The translations under genes were made by a program, and so were the position numbers. This document shows, one piece after another, positions 10,060 to 20,726 of a stretch of DNA of 33,021 nucleotides (position 1 is its first letter; each line of letters starts with the position of its first letter). Origin of the DNA: CAZIAK01 sp964537035 (lineage in GTDB: Bacteria; Planctomycetota; B15-G4). The notes under the pieces are model-generated. The model made no database searches. It saw only the letters and a list, made by a program, of their open reading frames with translations, and was not told the origin of the DNA. The stretch is from assembly GCA_964537035.1 (NCBI GenBank), contig CAZIAK010000048.1:1-33021 (forward strand), written 5' to 3'.

Positions 10060-13000
10060 ATGAGCACACCGCAAGACCGCAGCTGGTACCGCGCGCCTGA
10101 GCAGACCCTGGCGCCAGGGACGAGCGAACCCGACCACACGGCCGAAGTGCGCCGGGTGTTCCTGAGAGAAGAGAACGATGACGCCGGTGTGAGCCGCCGC
10201 TCGTTCCTGCGTTTGGTGGGCTTCAGCTTCGCTGCTGGTGGCGCCGTGGGTTGCAGTCGCGGGCCGGTGCAGCACGCCATGACCGCCATGGAGACGTCCG
10301 AGGACGTGGTGGCAGGCAGGGCCTACTGGATCGCCTCCACCAGTCAGGCGGATGGCTCGGGCAGCGGCCTGCTCGTGCGCTGCATGGACGGCCGGCCGAT
10401 CAAGCTCGAAGGCAACCCGTCCCATCCCCTCAGCAAGGGCGGGCTCACGGCCACCTCTCAGGCGTCGTTGCTCTCGCTCTACGACAGCCGCCGTTTCGCC
10501 GGTCCTCAGGTGGACGGCCAGGAGTCGACATGGGCTGCTGCGGACGCCCGTGTGACCGCCAGGATGGATGAGCTGCGGCGTCAGGACGGTTCTCTGCGTG
10601 TTCTGACCTCGACCCTGCTCAGCCCCAGCACGCAGGCCCAGCTCGCCGAGCTTGCAGGCACCGTGCCCAACGGTCGCGTGGTGACCTATGACGCTCTGTC
10701 CTGCTCGGCCATTCTCGATGCCCATGAGCTGACCCACGGGCGCCGGGTGCTGCCTCACTACGATCTCTCTCGCGCCGAGGTGCTGGTCTCTTTCGACGCG
10801 GACTTCCTCGGCACCTGGATCTCTCCGGCCGAGTTCAGCGCGGCCTACGCCGAGGCTCGCCAGCCCGACGGTGAGTCGGCCCACATGAGCCGGCACTGGC
10901 AGCTCGAAGCGCGACTCTCGCTCAGCGGCAGCCGCGCCGATCGACGCCAGCGCCTGGCACCTTGGGAAGCTCCTCAGGCCCTGGCCGCGCTGGCCGCCGA
11001 TCTGGCTCAGAAGGCTGGCGTCTCGCTGCCCGGGTCTCCCCCGGCCAAGGACGCGTTGACGGCGTCGTTGCGCGCGACCCTCGCCGAGATCGCCGCTGAT
11101 CTCTGGTCCCATCGCAAGTCAGCCTTGGTGCTCTGCGGTCACAACGACCGGGACGCCCAGGTGCTGGTGAACTTCATCAACGACCTGCTGCAAGGCTACG
11201 GCACGACCCTCGATCTGGCCCGACCCGCCCAGCAGCGTCAAGGCGACGACAAGGCCCTGCTGGCCCTGCGCACCGAGCTGCTCGCCGGTGAGGTCGACAT
11301 GCTCGTCATCGGTGACGGCAACCCGGCCTACGAGTTGCCAGGATTCGCCGAGGCCATGGCGAACGCTGGGACCGTGGTCTGCTGCGCCGCGTCGCTGGAC
11401 GAGACCGCAGCCCTGGCCGAGGTGGTTTGTCCCCAACCCCATGAGCTCGAGCGCTGGGACGACGCCGAGCCAGTGGCAGGGCTCTATTGCACCACACAGC
11501 CGACCATCCCGTCGTTGCGCGACACTCGCACCCTGCGCCACAGCGCGGCGCGGTGGTCGGGCGAGCTGGCCGACGACCGGGCTCTGCTCATGGCCTACTG
11601 GTCTCGCGAGCTGGCCCCGGGCCGCTCGTCGACGGGCACTGTGTTCGAGGCCTGGTTCGCCACGGTCCTGGAGCGAGGTTGGGTTGACTTGTACGGAGCG
11701 ACTCCGAGCGGGCCGTCGGTCATGACCCAGGCGCCCGTGGGTGACGCCCTGCGCCAGATCGCAGCCGACGCTCCGGCCGCTTCGCCGAGCGGCGATCACC
11801 TGGGCCTGGTGCTCTTTCCCACCGTGGGCTTGCTCGACGGTCGGGGCGCGCACAACCCCTGGCTGCAAGAGCTGCCCGACCCGGTGACGAAGACGGTCTG
11901 GGACAACCACGCCGATCTGTCACCGGCCACAGCCGAGCGGCTGGGGCTGTCCCAGGGCGACCTGGTGACCGTGTCGCTGGCTGACGGCCAGGCAGGGGCC
12001 GCGAGCATCACCCTTCCCGTGCTCGTGCAGCCTGGCCAGCACGACGACGTGGTGGCCGTGGCCCTGGGTTACGGCGCTCTGGGCACGGATCGATTCACCA
12101 ACGTGGGGCCGGCCTGGCTCGAAGGCGAGAACACCATCGACGCGGGAGAGACGGTGGGGGAGAACGGCGCGATGCTCCTCGACCTCGACGACGGCCAGCT
12201 GCGCAGCGATGGCGCACGGGTCACCTTGTCGGCCACCGGCGGTCGGCGAGAGCTGGCCTGCACCCAGGACCACCACAGCCTCGCGGTGCCCGAGCACCTG
12301 GCGCCCAAGGGCGGTGAAGTGCGAGACGCGGTGGCGTTCCTGAGCTTCTCCGATCTGCAGCACGACCCTCACGAAGCCATGGCTGGGGCTCACGGGGGCC
12401 ACTCTGAACTCTGGGCGGACGACCACGGCAAGGGCGAGCATCAGTGGGGCATGGCCGTCGACCTGGCCTCCTGCACGGGCTGCTCCGCCTGCGTGGTGAG
12501 CTGCCAGGCAGAGAACAACGTCCCCGTGGTGGGGCGCGACGAGGTGCGCCGCCACCGTGAGATGAGCTGGCTGCGCATAGACCGCTACTACGACGATCGT
12601 GGCGACGGCGACGTGACCGTGGCGCATCAACCCATGATGTGCCAGCACTGCGGACACGCGCCCTGCGAGACGGTCTGTCCCGTGCTGGCCACCATGCACA
12701 GCGCCGAGGGCCTCAACCAGCAGGTCTACAACCGCTGCGTGGGCACCCGCTACTGCGCGAACAACTGCCCCTACAAGGTGCGCCGCTTCAACTGGTTCGA
12801 CTACCCCCGGGAAGACCGCCTGCAGAACATGGCCCTGAACCCGGACGTGACCGTGCGGAGTCGCGGGGTCATGGAGAAGTGCTCCATGTGCTTCCAGCGC
12901 ATCCAAGAAGAGAAGGCCGCGGCACGGGCCGCCGGACGAGAGCTCGCCGACGGCGACATCCAGATGGCTTGCCAGCAGAGCTGCCCGACCCAGGCCATCG

Positions 13001-13150
13001 TGTTCGGCGATCGCAATGATCCCGAGAGCGCGCTGTCCAAGAAGCTCGCCGTGGCGCGCACCTATGGCGTTCTGGGCGAACTGAACCTGCAGCAAGTGGT
13101 GCATTACCAGGCCGATGTGCGCAATGACGACAGGACGGGAGAGAAGTCCC

Positions 13151-13158
<8 letters not shown>
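10060..13158 (+). CDS. actB: Alternative complex III subunit ActB (molybdopterin-like plus Fe-S domains)
   Basis: This 1032-residue fusion is the large periplasmic subunit of ACIII. A Tat motif SRRSFLRLVG (45-54) is followed by AVGC (Cys65), a possible lipobox, so the protein may be a Tat-exported lipoprotein. Residues of about 80-760 form a molybdoenzyme-like domain; in characterised ACIII this domain binds no molybdenum. From Cys805 onward come four cluster motifs: CTGCSACVVSCQ, CQHCGHAPCETVCP, CVGTRYCANNCPYKVRRF, and CSMCF paired with CQQSCPTQ. Known ActB has three [4Fe-4S] and one [3Fe-4S] clusters. The gene lies 24 bases after actA and overlaps the next gene by 8 bases. Confidence 0.95.
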
Positions 13159-15171
<2,013 letters not shown>

Positions 15172-15175
<4 letters not shown>

Positions 15176-15750
15176 ACGCTCGACACGGCATGTTCCTGGG
15201 GGCCATCGTGGCCCTGCTGCTGGTGGTCATGGCAGCCGACGCGCTGCTGCAACCCGACCTGCAACAGCGCAACTGGGAGATCTTCACGGAGATGGCCTAC
15301 AGCGAGGCCTCCCACTCCTTCGAGGCCAACGAGTTCTTCGCCAACGGCCGCACACAGCAGCCCTTGGTGGCTGGCGTGGTCCCCGTGGGGCGCCTGCCTT
15401 TTCTCTATGGGGACGGGGCCGAAGAAGCCCTGCGCGCCGGTCGTGAGCTGACCAGCCCGCTGGCAGAGCAGAGCATCGAAGGGCAGGTGCAGGGAGCCGA
15501 ACTCTTCCGGGTGTACTGCGTGGTCTGTCACGACGCCCGGGGCAACGGCAAGGGCTCCGTCGTCTTGCGCGGCATGTTGCCCCCACCGTCCCTGCACGCC
15601 GGGCGCGCCATGGACATGGCCGACGGCGAGATGTTTCACATCCTGACCAAGGGCCAGGGCAACATGGCCTCTTACGCTGCCCAGCTGTCCGCCGTCGAGC
15701 GCTGGTCAGTCATCGCACACGTCCGCCGTCTGCAGCAGGAGGGTCAGTGA
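15172..15750 (+). CDS. actE: Alternative complex III mono-heme cytochrome c subunit ActE
   Basis: This 192-residue periplasmic cytochrome is a likely electron exit from ACIII to soluble or enzyme-bound acceptors. It has an N-terminal membrane helix (about residues 7-22), the heme site CVVCH (116-120), and a probable axial Met165 in GQGNMASY. The ANGRTQQPLVAGVVPVG segment before the heme domain is typical of ActE. The usual lipobox cysteine after the signal region is not seen, so this copy appears anchored by its helix instead. The ATG overlaps the previous stop and follows GGGAGGTG by about 5 bases. Confidence 0.92.
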
Positions 15751-16955
15751 TGTCCAGCACCTCTCACGGGGCGAACAGTCGCTTCGCCGAGCGTAGGTTC
15801 GAGGCGCCCGAGTCGCTCACCAAGGGCCTGTCCTCGCTCGTGGGCCTGGGGGGCCTGATCTTCATCATCGGTCTCTTCGTGGATCCGGGCAGGGTCTGGG
15901 GTGGCTACCTCATGGGCCTGGTTTTCCTTGTCGGGCTCGCCCTGGCCGGGCCGATCTTCCTCGCCTTCTTGAAGGTCGCCGGCGCCCGTTGGTCCGTGTC
16001 CATGCAGCGTGTGCCTGAGGCCATGGCCGCAGCGTTGCCTGCCGCGGGCATCATGGGTCTGGGCCTGATCTTCGGCATCCACAGTCTCTACGAGTGGGCT
16101 CATCCCGGGGTCATGGAGCATGACGCCCTGTTGCAGCTCAAGGCAGGTTGGCTCAATGACATGAGCTTCAGTCTGCGCCTGGTGCTCTGCTTCGCCCTGT
16201 GGATCGTCACCGCGCGACGGCTGGTCGAACAATCACGGCGCTTCGCCCAGGAGGGTGACCGACAGAACCGCGCCCTGCTGACCTCCCGCTCGGGCCAGTT
16301 CGTGATCGTGTTCGCGATCACCTTTTCGGTGGCCTCCTACGACTGGCTCATGTCTCTTGAGCCCCATTGGTTCAGCACCATGTTCCCGCTGTACCACCTG
16401 GCCGGGCTGGCCAGCGCCGGGCTCGCGGCGGTGATCCTGCTGGTGCTGGCCATGGAGCGCCAGGGCGCCTTGGCCGGAGCCGTCACGGACGACCAGCTGC
16501 ACGACCTGGGCAAGATGCTCTTCTCGGTCACGCTCATCTGGGCCTACTGCTGGTACTGCCAGTACATGCTGATCTGGTACACGGACATGCCCGAAGAGAC
16601 GGTGTACTACGCCAGCCGCCAGCAGGGCTCGTGGTGGTTGTTGGTGCAGGCGTCGCTCTTCTTGGGCTGGGCCGTGCCCTTCGTGGCCTTGATGTCCCGC
16701 AAGAGCTGCCGCACCCGGGCCGTGCTGTCCCGGGTGGCCATGGTGGTCATGGTGGCCCACGGTCTCGACCTGTTCATCCAGGTGGGTCCGCCACTCATGG
16801 GCGCAGAGCCTGTGCTGGGGCTGTGGGAGATCGGCCCGCTGGTCGGGTCCGTGTCCCTGTTCTTTCTGATCGTGTTCAAGGCCCTGGGCTCGGTCGAGGC
16901 CGTCCCATCGAGCCATCCCCACCTGCAGGACAGCTTGAGCTACCACACCAGCTGA
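15750..16955 (+). CDS. actF: Alternative complex III membrane subunit ActF
   Basis: ActF is the second NrfD-like integral membrane subunit of ACIII, related to ActC. This one has about 401 residues and ten hydrophobic helices. Recognisable family segments are SYDWLMSLEPHWFSTMFPLY, WAYCWYCQYMLIWYTDMPEE and FVALMSRKSCR. The ATG shares one base with the actE stop (TGATG), and GGAGGG at 15738-15743 gives good spacing. A GTG one codon earlier is less likely. This is the last gene of the operon; no cytochrome oxidase or SCO gene follows, and the next gene converges from the other strand. Confidence 0.93.
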   Translation: MSSTSHGANSRFAERRFEAPESLTKGLSSLVGLGGLIFIIGLFVDPGRVWGGYLMGLVFLVGLALAGPIFLAFLKVAGARWSVSMQRVPEAMAAALPAAGIMGLGLIFGIHSLYEWAHPGVMEHDALLQLKAGWLNDMSFSLRLVLCFALWIVTARRLVEQSRRFAQEGDRQNRALLTSRSGQFVIVFAITFSVASYDWLMSLEPHWFSTMFPLYHLAGLASAGLAAVILLVLAMERQGALAGAVTDDQLHDLGKMLFSVTLIWAYCWYCQYMLIWYTDMPEETVYYASRQQGSWWLLVQASLFLGWAVPFVALMSRKSCRTRAVLSRVAMVVMVAHGLDLFIQVGPPLMGAEPVLGLWEIGPLVGSVSLFFLIVFKALGSVEAVPSSHPHLQDSLSYHTS

Positions 16956-16961
16956 GACGGG

Positions 16962-16995
16962 CCCGGTGTCTTGCAGTGGGTGTCTTGCAGCCGGG
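16962..16995. repeat. Direct repeat and weak hairpin between convergent genes
   Basis: GGTGTCTTGCAG occurs twice (16965-16976 and 16979-16990), flanked by CCCGG and CCGGG that could pair. The element fills the 51-base gap between actF and the convergent TPR gene. A terminator role is possible, but there is no T-run and the loop is long. Confidence 0.3.
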
Positions 16996-17006
16996 GGCTT
17001 CGCGAC

Positions 17007-18527
17007 TCAGCGCTCTTCAGCCGTCTCGAAGCTCGTCCTCTTCAGCTTCGCGACGGATTGAGCGAGTGCGTCCCAGGGGGCGCTGGTCGAGGGTGCTCCG
17101 GTCCTCTCGAGAACCGCGAGCTCTGGCGCGTCGCCTCGCCTGAGCAGCTCGCGGGCCAGCGCCATGGACTGAGTCGCTGCTTCGGCGTCGCCTGATTGCA
17201 GGGCGAGCGCTGTGAGTGTATGCAGGGCGGAGAGGCAGCTCCCCGTCACCGGGAGCTGGCCCGGAAAGAGAGCGAGGGCCTGTTGGGCGGCGGCGCGGGC
17301 GTCTGCATGTTGGCCAGCCGCCATGAGCAACTCGGCCAAACCGCTGAGGGCTCCTCCATGGGCTTGGACCTCGGCAGCACCAGCGGCCTGATCCGCAGCT
17401 CGTGTGTACTGCTCAAGCGCTGCCTCGGTTTCGCCAAGGCGACTCAACACGCGGCCAAGGTTGACTCGGATCGAGGCTTCACTCGCGGGGGTCGGGTCGA
17501 GTGTGAGTGCTCGTTCCAAGGCGTCTGCGGCCTGTTGAAGTCGCCCTGCTGACTCGCAGGCGATACCGAGCGAGGTCCACAGGATCAGCTGCTGTTCAGG
17601 GAGCGTGACTCGCGGGGGGGCCGCCGAGAGAAGCTCGGAGAGGTGAGCGACAGCTCGCTCAGGGCGAGCCGCCAGGAGATCGAGGGTGGTCAGGCTCTTG
17701 GCGATATTGACGGCGATCTTGCCGCTGCCGATGCGGGCCGCGGTCTGGTCCATCTGGAGGAAGACCTGCCGCGCCGGTTCGTAGTCACCTTGAATCAAGA
17801 GGGCGTTGGCCAGCAGTCCCCGCAGGGTCAACCCGGCAGTCACCTGGCTCTCGTCCTCAGCAGAAAGAGACGACAGGGCTTGGCGGCAGAGGGCGATGGG
17901 GATGGCGGTCTGCCCGGCTTGCAGCTGGCGTTGAGCGACGATCGCGGCCACGTCGGCGGCAGCCAGTGGGCTGGCTCCAGCCAGCGCGGACAGCCCGTCG
18001 AGGACATGGTCGAGCCAGAGCGAAGTGGCCGAGTCACCGTGCTTGCTCAGGGAGTGCTCAAGTTCGGCCAGGGTGTAGAGCTCGCGCATGGCGGTGGCGT
18101 GGGGCCCGCGAATGCCGCTGGGTGGCACGGCCGCTGCAAGCAGGTAGCTGCCCGAGAAGGACGCCGACCAGGCCACGTCGACGGTCAACGTCTCCCCTGA
18201 GCTGGCGGCCACCACGAGCCACTCACGCCCCTCCCCGCTGCCGCTTTCGATCACCTCTGCTGTGCCCGTGTTGACGGTCCAGGAGGTCTCTCCCTTCGCC
18301 ATCAACATGAGCGCGATCCACTGGGAGTGCGGGACCGTGAGTTGCCAGCGGGCGGTCCCGGCCTGCCCGACCGACGGGCGGGCCACCGCGAGGGGGCGCC
18401 CGAGCTCGAGTTGCCCGCCGGCCGCTGGCGCGGGAGTCGTAGGGAGAGAAACGCTGGTAGAGGTCATTGCCAGGGCCAAGCCCAGGGCCAAGCCCAGCAC
18501 CAAGCTCGTCATGGCCAAGCGTCTCAT
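17007..18527 (-). CDS. Secreted TPR-repeat protein with N-terminal beta-sandwich
   Basis: Function unknown. The 506-residue product starts with a signal peptide (MRRLAMTSLVLGLALGLALA), encoded by a 12-base tandem repeat around 18470-18509. Residues of about 35-135 look like the beta-sandwich that precedes TPRs in many TPR-CHAT proteins. Residues 170-480 are helical pairs with TPR character, for example LWTSLGIACESAGRLQQAAD and IRVNLGRVLSRLGETEAALE. No CHAT protease or other catalytic domain follows, so a scaffold role in the periplasm is the most that can be inferred. It lies downstream of the nap genes on the same strand after a 107-base gap containing hairpins, so it may be a separate unit. 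Confidence 0.75.
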   Translation of the reverse strand: MRRLAMTSLVLGLALGLALAMTSTSVSLPTTPAPAAGGQLELGRPLAVARPSVGQAGTARWQLTVPHSQWIALMLMAKGETSWTVNTGTAEVIESGSGEGREWLVVAASSGETLTVDVAWSASFSGSYLLAAAVPPSGIRGPHATAMRELYTLAELEHSLSKHGDSATSLWLDHVLDGLSALAGASPLAAADVAAIVAQRQLQAGQTAIPIALCRQALSSLSAEDESQVTAGLTLRGLLANALLIQGDYEPARQVFLQMDQTAARIGSGKIAVNIAKSLTTLDLLAARPERAVAHLSELLSAAPPRVTLPEQQLILWTSLGIACESAGRLQQAADALERALTLDPTPASEASIRVNLGRVLSRLGETEAALEQYTRAADQAAGAAEVQAHGGALSGLAELLMAAGQHADARAAAQQALALFPGQLPVTGSCLSALHTLTALALQSGDAEAATQSMALARELLRRGDAPELAVLERTGAPSTSAPWDALAQSVAKLKRTSFETAEER

Positions 18528-18594
18528 GGCGATCCCATCCTGGCGAGGCGTGGCCCCTCACCCAGGGGCTGCGAAGGGGGGCAAGATAGCACGG

Positions 18595-18618
18595 CGCCCC
18601 AAGGCAACCCTGGGGGCG
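18595..18618 (-). terminator. Possible terminator hairpin after the nap cluster
   Basis: CGCCCC (18595-18600) and GGGGCG (18613-18618) can pair around a 12-base loop, just past the napH stop in the direction of nap transcription. A second hairpin, GCCCCT/AGGGGC, lies at 18553-18569. Neither is followed by a clear run of U in the transcript, so termination is uncertain. Confidence 0.3.
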
Positions 18619-18634
18619 TGGGTCTACCCGTCGT

Positions 18635-19582
18635 TCAGGGTGCAGGGGCCCTGGAACGGGCCGGTGCCTGGAGCGAGGCCTCTCCTGACGATTGCTCACC
18701 GTTGATGGTGACACCCCCGGGAGGCTTGGTCTTGTCGAGCGAGTCGTGGGCCATGTCAGTGTGCCCAAAGCCCAGCCGCAACACTGACCGAGGGCAGGCG
18801 TCCAGGCATGTCCCGCAGCGGTTGCAGTCGGGGTGATCGACGCGGCTCGCCGAACGGAGCGTGAAGTCGGTCATCACGGCGATGCCCATGGGACAGGCGA
18901 CCTCGCAGCGCTGGCAGCGGCTCTGTCCCGCCCGGTGGGGGTCAATGCGCAGGGCCAACAGGGAGCGCCTGCCGATCACCGAGTAGAGGGCGCCCAGTGG
19001 GCACAGCGAGCGGCACCACGTGCGCGGCAGGAACCACTCGACGACCATGAGCAGCCACACCGAGAGCAGGGCGACGTCAGCGCCGAAGACCGCAGCCCGG
19101 GTGATGGTGTGGATGGGCGACACCGCGCTGAACACGGGGAGCCGTCCGACCATGGCCACGCCCAGCAGCGAGCCCAGGACCATGAACTTCAGGCCCCGGG
19201 GAAGGCCTGGCCCGGACACGGTCGCTGGGGGTGGGCTGCGCTTGCCGCGCAGCAGGCGTTGTCCAAGACGGCGCAGCTCTTGATTCAGATCGAGCACCAG
19301 CCCCAGGGGGCAGAGCCAGCCGCAGAACACGGGGCCGAGGGCCAGGGTCACGGCCAGCAGAAGACCCACGCCCAGCACCATGTCGGTTGTCAGCTGCCCG
19401 CCAGCGAGCACGGACTCCAGGGCTGCGAGCGGGTCGGTGAAGGGGATCAACGAGAAGTAGCTGGTGGCCGTGGTGCTGCCCCGGACAAAGGCCAGGTCGG
19501 GGGAGCTGCCCACGACGAGCAGGGCCAAGAACAGAGCCGCGGTGACGCGATGGCTCCACGTCCATACTCGCCAGGCTCTCAT
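18635..19582 (-). CDS. napH: Membrane quinol dehydrogenase component NapH
   Basis: This polyferredoxin membrane protein works with NapG to take electrons from quinol towards NapAB. It has 315 residues and four membrane helices. The family pairs FCGWLCPLGL and WCRSLCPLGA lie on cytoplasmic loops, and two ferredoxin sites follow: CQRCEVACPMG and CNRCGTCLDACPRS. The frame runs 57 codons further upstream, but that part is the shadow of napG and is basic nonsense. The ATG at 19582 overlaps the napG stop (ATGA) and begins a normal N-terminal helix. The Pro/Ala-rich tail after the last cluster is unusually long. Confidence 0.9.
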   Translation of the reverse strand: MRAWRVWTWSHRVTAALFLALLVVGSSPDLAFVRGSTTATSYFSLIPFTDPLAALESVLAGGQLTTDMVLGVGLLLAVTLALGPVFCGWLCPLGLVLDLNQELRRLGQRLLRGKRSPPPATVSGPGLPRGLKFMVLGSLLGVAMVGRLPVFSAVSPIHTITRAAVFGADVALLSVWLLMVVEWFLPRTWCRSLCPLGALYSVIGRRSLLALRIDPHRAGQSRCQRCEVACPMGIAVMTDFTLRSASRVDHPDCNRCGTCLDACPRSVLRLGFGHTDMAHDSLDKTKPPGGVTINGEQSSGEASLQAPARSRAPAP

Positions 19583-20244
19583 CGAGGCGCCTCGTCGTCG
19601 GTCGCCGCGTCGGTCGCTGCGGCGGGTGCTGCGGTGCTGGGTGTTGCCTCGGCGGGTGCAGCCGGCTCGGCGATCCATTGCGAGGCGGGCACGATGGGGA
19701 TGGCGCCGGGTTCGGCGAGGCAAGCGCGGTCGCAGAGGCCGCAGCCGATGCACACCTCGGCATGGACCCCCGGGCGCCCCTTCTCTCCCAGGCTGATGGC
19801 TTCATCGGGGAAGGGACAGGCGTGCCAGCACGAGCGGCAGATGACCCCTTGCCAGACCAGGCAGAGATCGGGGTTGACCACCGCCGTGCCCATGGCGATG
19901 TCCTTCCAGTCGTCGACGGGTCGGAGCGCGTCGGTGGGGCAGGCTGCGATGCAGGCGGGCTCGTCGAGCCCCGGGCAGAGCTCGCAGGGCGCCTCGCGGG
20001 GTGTGAGAAACGGCGTCCCGGCCAACAACCCTGCGGAGCTGGGGGACAGGCTCAGGCAATCGACGGGGCAAGCCTGCACGCACTGTCCGCAGCGTATGCA
20101 AGCCCCGGCGAAGTCGTTCTCGTCGATGGCTCCCGGCGGGCGCAGGTGCCCGTCTCGATCGCTGGCTTGCGCGCTGAGCCCCATGCCCGCCCCCAGCCCC
20201 AGGCCGAGGATGAAGAACAGCTGGCGGCGGGTGGGGGCGGGCAT
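19579..20244 (-). CDS. napG: Periplasmic ferredoxin-type protein NapG
   Basis: NapG is a Tat-exported iron-sulfur protein that carries electrons from NapH to the NapB/NapA side. This one has 221 residues with a twin-arginine start TRRQLFFILG. Four cysteine clusters follow: CIRCGQCVQACPVDC, CELCPGLDEPACIAACP, CLVWQGVICRSCWHACP and CIGCGLCDRACL, the normal NapG set. The last 35 residues are Ala/Pro/Thr rich and low in complexity. The gap from napB is 21 bases, and the downstream end overlaps napH by 4. Confidence 0.92.
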   Translation of the reverse strand: MPAPTRRQLFFILGLGLGAGMGLSAQASDRDGHLRPPGAIDENDFAGACIRCGQCVQACPVDCLSLSPSSAGLLAGTPFLTPREAPCELCPGLDEPACIAACPTDALRPVDDWKDIAMGTAVVNPDLCLVWQGVICRSCWHACPFPDEAISLGEKGRPGVHAEVCIGCGLCDRACLAEPGAIPIVPASQWIAEPAAPAEATPSTAAPAAATDAATDDEAPR

Positions 20245-20265
20245 GGTGAGATCTCTCTGAACGGC

Positions 20266-20703
20266 TCAGCGTCGAGCGAATCTCCCTGATGCACCGGGCA
20301 CCTCGTCACCGGGCAGATGACAGCTGCGGCAGCGGGCTTCGAGCAACCACGACGACATGCCCTCGTGTTTGATCTGGGGGGCGTCCTTGTCCTCGTTGTC
20401 GTGGCAGAGCAGGCAGTCCGTGCGCATCCAGGCCCCCGCGTGATCATCGTCGAGCGGCAGCAGCGGGGGGAAGGCGTTGTCGGCGAAGGCCACGTCGACC
20501 TCGGTGTCCGTGAGGATGTCATCGGTGACGATCACCAGCGGCTCCTCGGGAACAGCGGGAGGCGCCATGGCCTCCGTGGTGGGCGCGGTGGCCTCCGCAG
20601 GTTGAGGATCCGGTGCCAAGTCCTGCTCAGCCCCGGTCTGGCAGGCGGTGATGAGGGTCCCGAGCCACAAGGCAGTGAGAGTGAGAAAGATCGTGCGTTT
20701 CAT
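20266..20703 (-). CDS. napB: Di-heme cytochrome c NapB-like, probable lipoprotein
   Basis: NapB is the electron-transfer partner of NapA in the periplasm. This 145-residue protein has two heme sites, CLLCH (97-101) and CRSCH (125-129), with the NapB-like spacing between them (DAPQIKHEG). The signal peptide ends in LITAC, a lipobox with Cys21, followed by a 45-residue Pro/Ala/Glu linker, so it is probably tethered to a membrane. Classical NapB is soluble. The ATG has AGGAG 6 bases upstream. Assignment rests on the heme pattern and on its place next to napA; overall similarity beyond the hemes is modest by eye. Confidence 0.82.
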   Translation of the reverse strand: MKRTIFLTLTALWLGTLITACQTGAEQDLAPDPQPAEATAPTTEAMAPPAVPEEPLVIVTDDILTDTEVDVAFADNAFPPLLPLDDDHAGAWMRTDCLLCHDNEDKDAPQIKHEGMSSWLLEARCRSCHLPGDEVPGASGRFARR

Positions 20704-20726
20704 CGAGTGCTCCTTTCTTGTCTGGC

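Noticed and set aside
18833..20260. 475-codon plus-strand frame over napH/napG
   Set aside because: It lies opposite two clear Fe-S proteins with intact motifs, and the plus-strand product is low in complexity and unlike any family.
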